DNA of 64,000 nt from Oryzisolibacter sp. LB2S. Its GTDB lineage: Bacteria; Pseudomonadota; Gammaproteobacteria; Burkholderiales; Burkholderiaceae_C. Of the stretch, positions 60,215 through 64,000 are shown piece by piece. The first letter of the stretch is position 1. The number at the start of each line of letters is the position of its first letter. Under the pieces are notes generated by a model. The model did no database searches. It saw only the letters and a program-made list of their open reading frames with translations, and was not told the origin of the DNA. The stretch lies in assembly GCF_040732315.1 (NCBI RefSeq), contig NZ_CP160388.1:3438494-3502493 (forward strand). The letters are read 5' to 3'. The translations under genes were made by a program, and so were the position numbers.

Positions 60215-61099
60215 ATGACGCGCGCCGACCATCGCGGCACGGCCCTGGCGGGCATCGCGCTCACCGTGGGCGCATGCGCCTGCTTTGCGCTGCTCGACAC
60301 CTCCACCAAGCTCGTGAGCGCAACCACGCCGCTGGTGCTGGCCCTGTGGCTGCGCTACCTGTTCCAGTCGCTGTTCACCTGCGCCTACGTGCTGCCGCGC
60401 ACCGGCTGGCGCTGGCCGCGCACGGCCCACCCGCGCTTTCAGGTGCTGCGCGCGCTGCTGTTTGGCGCAACCAGCCTGTTCGGCATCTTCAGCATCCATG
60501 TCATGCCGCTGGCCGAGTTCACCGCCGTCGTCGCCGCCACGCCGCTGTGCGTGACGCTGGTGGCCGCGCTCTGGCTGCGCCAGCCCGTGAGCGCGCTGCG
60601 CTGGCTGCTCGTGGCCACGGGCCTGGCCAGCGTGCTGCTGATACTGCGCCCGGGCGGCGGGGGTGCCGGCGCCGGCTGGGCCCTGGTGCTGCCGCTGTGC
60701 ATGCTGGCCTGCGGCACGGGCTACCAGATCCTGAGCAGCCGCATGGCCACCCGGGAAGAGCCCGCCACCACGCAGTTCTACACAAGCTGGATCGCCGCGG
60801 CGCTGATGACGCTGACCGCGCCCTTCGTGTGGACGGCCATCACCAGCGCCTGGGTCTGGCTGGGCCTCGCGCTCATGGGACTGTCGAGCGCACTCGGCCA
60901 CATGCTGCTGCTCAGGGCCTACGCGCTCGCGACGCCGGCCACCATCGCCCCGTTTCTCTACAGCCAGATCGCGTTCGCCATGCTCGCGGGCTGGGCCGTG
61001 TACGGCCACATGCCCGACCACTGGTCCCTGCTGGGCATGGGCCTGATCGCGGCCAGCGGTGCGGCGAGCACCTGGCTGACCGTGCGCGAGACGCGTTGA
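60215..61099 (+). CDS. EamA-family DMT transporter
   Basis: A 294-residue inner-membrane protein with ten hydrophobic helices and two EamA repeats, (about 10-140 and 150-285). Typical of metabolite or amino-acid exporters of the DMT superfamily; substrate unknown. Start ATG 60215 or GTG 60209. The gene closely follows queA. A strong hairpin repeat follows the stop and should end the transcript. Confidence 0.88.
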   Translation: MTRADHRGTALAGIALTVGACACFALLDTSTKLVSATTPLVLALWLRYLFQSLFTCAYVLPRTGWRWPRTAHPRFQVLRALLFGATSLFGIFSIHVMPLAEFTAVVAATPLCVTLVAALWLRQPVSALRWLLVATGLASVLLILRPGGGGAGAGWALVLPLCMLACGTGYQILSSRMATREEPATTQFYTSWIAAALMTLTAPFVWTAITSAWVWLGLALMGLSSALGHMLLLRAYALATPATIAPFLYSQIAFAMLAGWAVYGHMPDHWSLLGMGLIAASGAASTWLTVRETR

Positions 61100-61100
61100 G

Positions 61101-61156
61101 CATCAAAAACAATAGCTGCCAGCGCTTTATGCACAAGCGCTGGAGGCTATTTTTAC
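61101..61156. repeat. GATAGCTG dispersed hairpin repeat acting as terminator
   Basis: Best-formed copy: AATAGCTGCCAGCGCTT, loop TATGCAC, AAGCGCTGGAGGCTATTTTT. The 17-base arms pair with two mismatches and a T run follows, so it should terminate the EamA transcript, one base after whose stop it starts. The reverse strand also has a T-rich end (AAAAAC), so it may work both ways. Confidence 0.9.
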
Positions 61157-61208
61157 CTCACATCCAGAGCGGTTGACGGCCTGGGGGCGCAGGCCTATCG
61201 TGCAGACC

Positions 61209-64000
61209 ATGGCTGCCCGCATGTCCACACGCTCGGCGCCGGAGCAGCTGCGGCGCGACGAACGCGCGGCGATCCTGCGTCGCCGGCGCCGGGCCGGCTT
61301 TGACAATGCGCGCGCACGCCAGCTGCCCACCGTGGGGCTGGCGCTGTCGGGCGGGGGCGTGCGCAGCGCCACCTTCGGCCTGGGCCTGCTGCGCGGGCTC
61401 GCGGCGCAGGAGCTGCTCACGCGCGTGGACTACCTGTCCACGATCTCGGGCGGCGGCTATGTGGGCGCCATGCTCGGGCGGCTGATAGCGGCGCTGGGCC
61501 TCGAGGCGGCGCAGCAGCGGCTCGCCGAGGGCAACTCGCAGGTGCTCGACTGGCTGCGCAGCAATGGCCGCTACCTCACGCCGGCGGGCTCGCGCGACGT
61601 CGGCGTCCTCATCGTGAGCTATCTGCGCGCCTTCCTGGCCGTGCACATCGAGGCCTTCTTCGCCCTCATGCCCGTGGCCCTGCTGCTCACGCTGCCGCAC
61701 CTGCTGCAGCTGCACCTGGACCTGCTCGACGCCACGGCCTGGGACGGCTGGCCCTCGCCCTGGCTGGCGCTGGCCCTGCTGTGGGCCGCGGCCCTGCTGC
61801 CCGGCCTGCTTGTGGGCTACTGGGCCGCGCCCGAGACGCGCAGCCCCGAGCTCGGCGGCCGCCGCCTCTACCCGGCCGACAGCCTTTTGCTCGCGGCGCT
61901 CATCGCCCTGGCGCTGTTCGTGAGCCTGCTGCCGGGCAAGCCGCCGCTGCTTCAGGCCTGGCGCCTGGCCCATCCCGTCGTGCCGCTGCTGGCGCTGGCG
62001 CTGTGGTCGGCGGCGCTGGGCCATGCGGGCGCCATGGTCTGGCTGGCGCGCGCGCACGAGGTCCGAGCCCTGGCCGTGGCCAGGCTGCGCCACCGCCTCA
62101 CCTACGGGCTGCGCGCCGCGCTGCTGGGCACCGTGCTGCTGGCCTGCGCTGGCGTGCTGGACTGGCTCAGCTGGCAGCTGCTGCTGATGCTCTCGAGCGC
62201 CGCGCCGCCGCAATGGGTGTGGGGCGGGCTGGGCCTGGGCGGCGCGCTGCTCTTGGCGCTGCGCGCCCTGGCGCCGGTGCTGCAGCAGCTGGCCATCCAG
62301 GCGCAGGCCCGCCACACGCTGGCGCCGGGCCCGGTGGTCCTGAACGCAGCCGGCCACCTCGGGGCCGTGGTGCTGCTGCTGGCGTGGCTGCTGGCCGTGC
62401 AGTGGTGGGTGTTCGCCCCGGACCCGCTGGAGGTGCTGGGCGACTGGCCGGCCTGGCTGCGCTGGGCCCTGCTGGCCGTGCTGGCGCTGGCCTGGTGGCT
62501 GACCACGGGGCGGCTGCCGCAGGCGGCCAATGCCTCGTCGCTCTCGGGCTTCTACCAGGCGCGGCTGGTGCGCGCCTGGATGGCCGTGGGCAACCCGCGC
62601 CGCGGCCTGTGCACGCCGTTCACGCCGGCCGACGAGCGTCTGCGCAACGTGACCGAGGTGGCCGAGGACGACGACATCGCCCTCACCGCGCACCGCCCGG
62701 AGCTGCGCGGCGGCCCGCTGCACCTGATAGGCGCCTGCCTGAACCAGACGCGCAGCGACGCCTCGGGCCTGTTCAACGCCGACCGCAAGGGGCTGCTGAC
62801 CATCGCCTCGGCCCGCGCGCTAGAGGTCGGGCCGCAAGAGGTGGTGCGCTGGGAGGCGGGCGACATGGCAGGCCCCGCGGCCCGCAGCGCCGGCACGCTC
62901 GGGCGCTGGGTGGCCGTCTCGGGCGCCGCGGCCGCGCCGGGCGCGGGCGCCTACACCTCGCGCGGCTGGGCGCTGGTGATGTTTCTGCTGGGCATACGCC
63001 TGGGGCACTGGATCGCCTCGCCCCTGCCGCAGTCCCTGCCACGCCTGAAGTCCTGGCTCTGGCGGCATGCCGCCAAGCCGCTGATGCTGTGGAGCGAGGC
63101 CCGCGCCACCTTCTTCGGCCCCGCGCGGCCCTGGTGGTATCTGTCCGACGGCGGCCACTTCGACAACACGGGCGTGTACGCGCTGATCAAGCGCGAGTGC
63201 GACTTCATCATCCTCGCCGACGCCAGCGCCGACCCCGAGTACCGCTTTGCCGACATCGAGAACCTGGTGCGCAAGGCGCGCATCGACCTGGACGCGGAGA
63301 TCGAGTTCTACTCGCGCCAGGAGGCCGCGCGCCTGCTGAGCCTGTCGGGCGACGGCCTGACCGTGCTCTCGCCCGACGAGCTGGTCGACAACAGCACGCG
63401 CCGCGGCGTGCTGCTCGCGCGCATACGCTACCGCCGCAGCGACCCCGCCCATGGCGAGCGCGAGGCCACGCTGCTCGTCATCAAGCCCAATCTGCATGTG
63501 GGGCTGGACCTGGACCTGCTGGCCTACGCGCAGCGCCATCCGCGCTTTCCGCATGAGTCCACGGGCGACCAGTTCTTCGACGAGGCGCAGTGGGAGAGCT
63601 ACCAGCGCCTGGGCCAGGACATGGGCCTGGCGCTCTATGACCGCTGGCTGGGCCAGCTGCCCGGCTGGGACCGGGTGCAGCTGCACCGGCTGGCGCAGAC
63701 CGCGCGCCTGTACCGGCCGCCCGAGGTCCAGCCACCGCAGCCCGCGGACGCCCAGGCCGGCGTGCCACGCTGGCGCCGCGGCGTGGGCGCGGCAGCGATA
63801 GGCACCTCGGTGGGTCTGGGCGTGACGGGCACGCTGCTGCTGTCACTGTGGCAGGTACAGGAGCAGCTCAACCGCGCGGCCGACAGCGAGCAGGCCGCCA
63901 TGCGCCAGCTGCTCGGCGACGCCTCCAGGGAGCTGCTGGCCGCGGCCGGCAGCTGTGTGCGCGTGGGCGCGCAGACGCTGGGCCATGTGGAGCAGCTGCG
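61209..64000 (+). CDS. Patatin-like phospholipase with internal membrane domain, 3' end outside window
   Basis: At least 930 residues of an open frame that runs off the window. Patatin elements: the oxyanion motif GGGVRSATFGLGLLR (about 49-63), the nucleophile Ser in STISGGGYVGAMLG (near residue 80), and the dyad Asp in LSDGGHFDNTGVY (nt 63145-63183, near residue 650). Between them lie about 8-10 hydrophobic helices (nt 61620-62520), so the catalytic halves flank a membrane domain. A further helix (nt 63785-63850) precedes a coiled tail. Start ATG 61209 or 61221. The nucleophile turn is I-S-G-G-G, not G-x-S-x-G, as in some large bacterial patatins. Acts on lipids by family; substrate unknown. 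Confidence 0.85.
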   Translation, partial: MAARMSTRSAPEQLRRDERAAILRRRRRAGFDNARARQLPTVGLALSGGGVRSATFGLGLLRGLAAQELLTRVDYLSTISGGGYVGAMLGRLIAALGLEAAQQRLAEGNSQVLDWLRSNGRYLTPAGSRDVGVLIVSYLRAFLAVHIEAFFALMPVALLLTLPHLLQLHLDLLDATAWDGWPSPWLALALLWAAALLPGLLVGYWAAPETRSPELGGRRLYPADSLLLAALIALALFVSLLPGKPPLLQAWRLAHPVVPLLALALWSAALGHAGAMVWLARAHEVRALAVARLRHRLTYGLRAALLGTVLLACAGVLDWLSWQLLLMLSSAAPPQWVWGGLGLGGALLLALRALAPVLQQLAIQAQARHTLAPGPVVLNAAGHLGAVVLLLAWLLAVQWWVFAPDPLEVLGDWPAWLRWALLAVLALAWWLTTGRLPQAANASSLSGFYQARLVRAWMAVGNPRRGLCTPFTPADERLRNVTEVAEDDDIALTAHRPELRGGPLHLIGACLNQTRSDASGLFNADRKGLLTIASARALEVGPQEVVRWEAGDMAGPAARSAGTLGRWVAVSGAAAAPGAGAYTSRGWALVMFLLGIRLGHWIASPLPQSLPRLKSWLWRHAAKPLMLWSEARATFFGPARPWWYLSDGGHFDNTGVYALIKRECDFIILADASADPEYRFADIENLVRKARIDLDAEIEFYSRQEAARLLSLSGDGLTVLSPDELVDNSTRRGVLLARIRYRRSDPAHGEREATLLVIKPNLHVGLDLDLLAYAQRHPRFPHESTGDQFFDEAQWESYQRLGQDMGLALYDRWLGQLPGWDRVQLHRLAQTARLYRPPEVQPPQPADAQAGVPRWRRGVGAAAIGTSVGLGVTGTLLLSLWQVQEQLNRAADSEQAAMRQLLGDASRELLAAAGSCVRVGAQTLGHVEQL

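Overview
The window reads as the chromosome of a GC-rich betaproteobacterium of the order Burkholderiales, most likely the family Comamonadaceae (Acidovorax / Alicycliphilus / Comamonas type). The basis is the protein content (PhaM, DUF2145, DUF2160/GlpU, LgmC/NaxD-type deacetylase, beta-type PldA), the ribosomal gene order, and a dispersed hairpin repeat built around GATAGCTGCCAGCGCTT. Most of the DNA is ordinary core genome. There is no prophage, CRISPR array or intact insertion sequence.

Layout. 1-2.9 kb: 3' part of priA and a lipoprotein-type asparaginase. 3.0-4.3 kb: an epoxide-hydrolase-like enzyme beside a gene remnant cut by an 89-bp REP doublet. 4.3-8.2 kb: four minus-strand genes joined by three ATGA overlaps (GT39 transferase, GT2 polyprenyl-P-sugar synthase, GtrA flippase, YdjC/NaxD deacetylase), best read as a lipid A hexosamine-modification operon. 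8.2-12.2 kb: an AEC transporter, divergent from a coupled CitMHS transporter / UspA / orphan binding-protein operon. 12.3-18 kb: a second REP doublet, rep helicase, a small lipoprotein whose signal peptide is made of repeat DNA, pldA, hmp and a small unknown gene. 18-31 kb: UspA, tgt, a MASE1 diguanylate cyclase, a zinc-ribbon membrane protein, a PAS protein, a DUF2145 pair, a YiaA-like protein, a frameshifted LplT-PlsC fusion, an XRE regulator, an LprI-like protein, a FIST sensor, and divergent phaM and an HU-like gene.

31-41.5 kb: a phosphatase, an HsdS remnant, initiator tRNA-fMet, then the complete spc-alpha ribosomal cluster on the minus strand (rplN to rplQ with secY, rpmJ and rpoA; no infA). 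Its promoter overlaps the end of glpD. 41.5-51.9 kb: a complete glycerol island: glpSTPQUV ABC importer plus glpD on the minus strand, and divergent glpR-glpK around an intergenic array of TGTTCR boxes. The importer takes glycerol in, GlpK phosphorylates it, GlpD oxidises it, and GlpR presumably controls both arms. 52-64 kb: proC, ubiA, dps, oxyR, recG, an HD-GYP phosphodiesterase, queA, an EamA transporter, and a large patatin-like membrane protein cut by the window end.

The most interesting signals are the NaxD/Lgm-like operon, the two repeat systems (89-bp REP doublets, and the GATAGCTG hairpin family, which sits after stop codons, acts as terminator and enters coding sequence twice), the HsdS remnant beside tRNA-fMet, and the asymmetric GlpS/GlpT ATPase pair.
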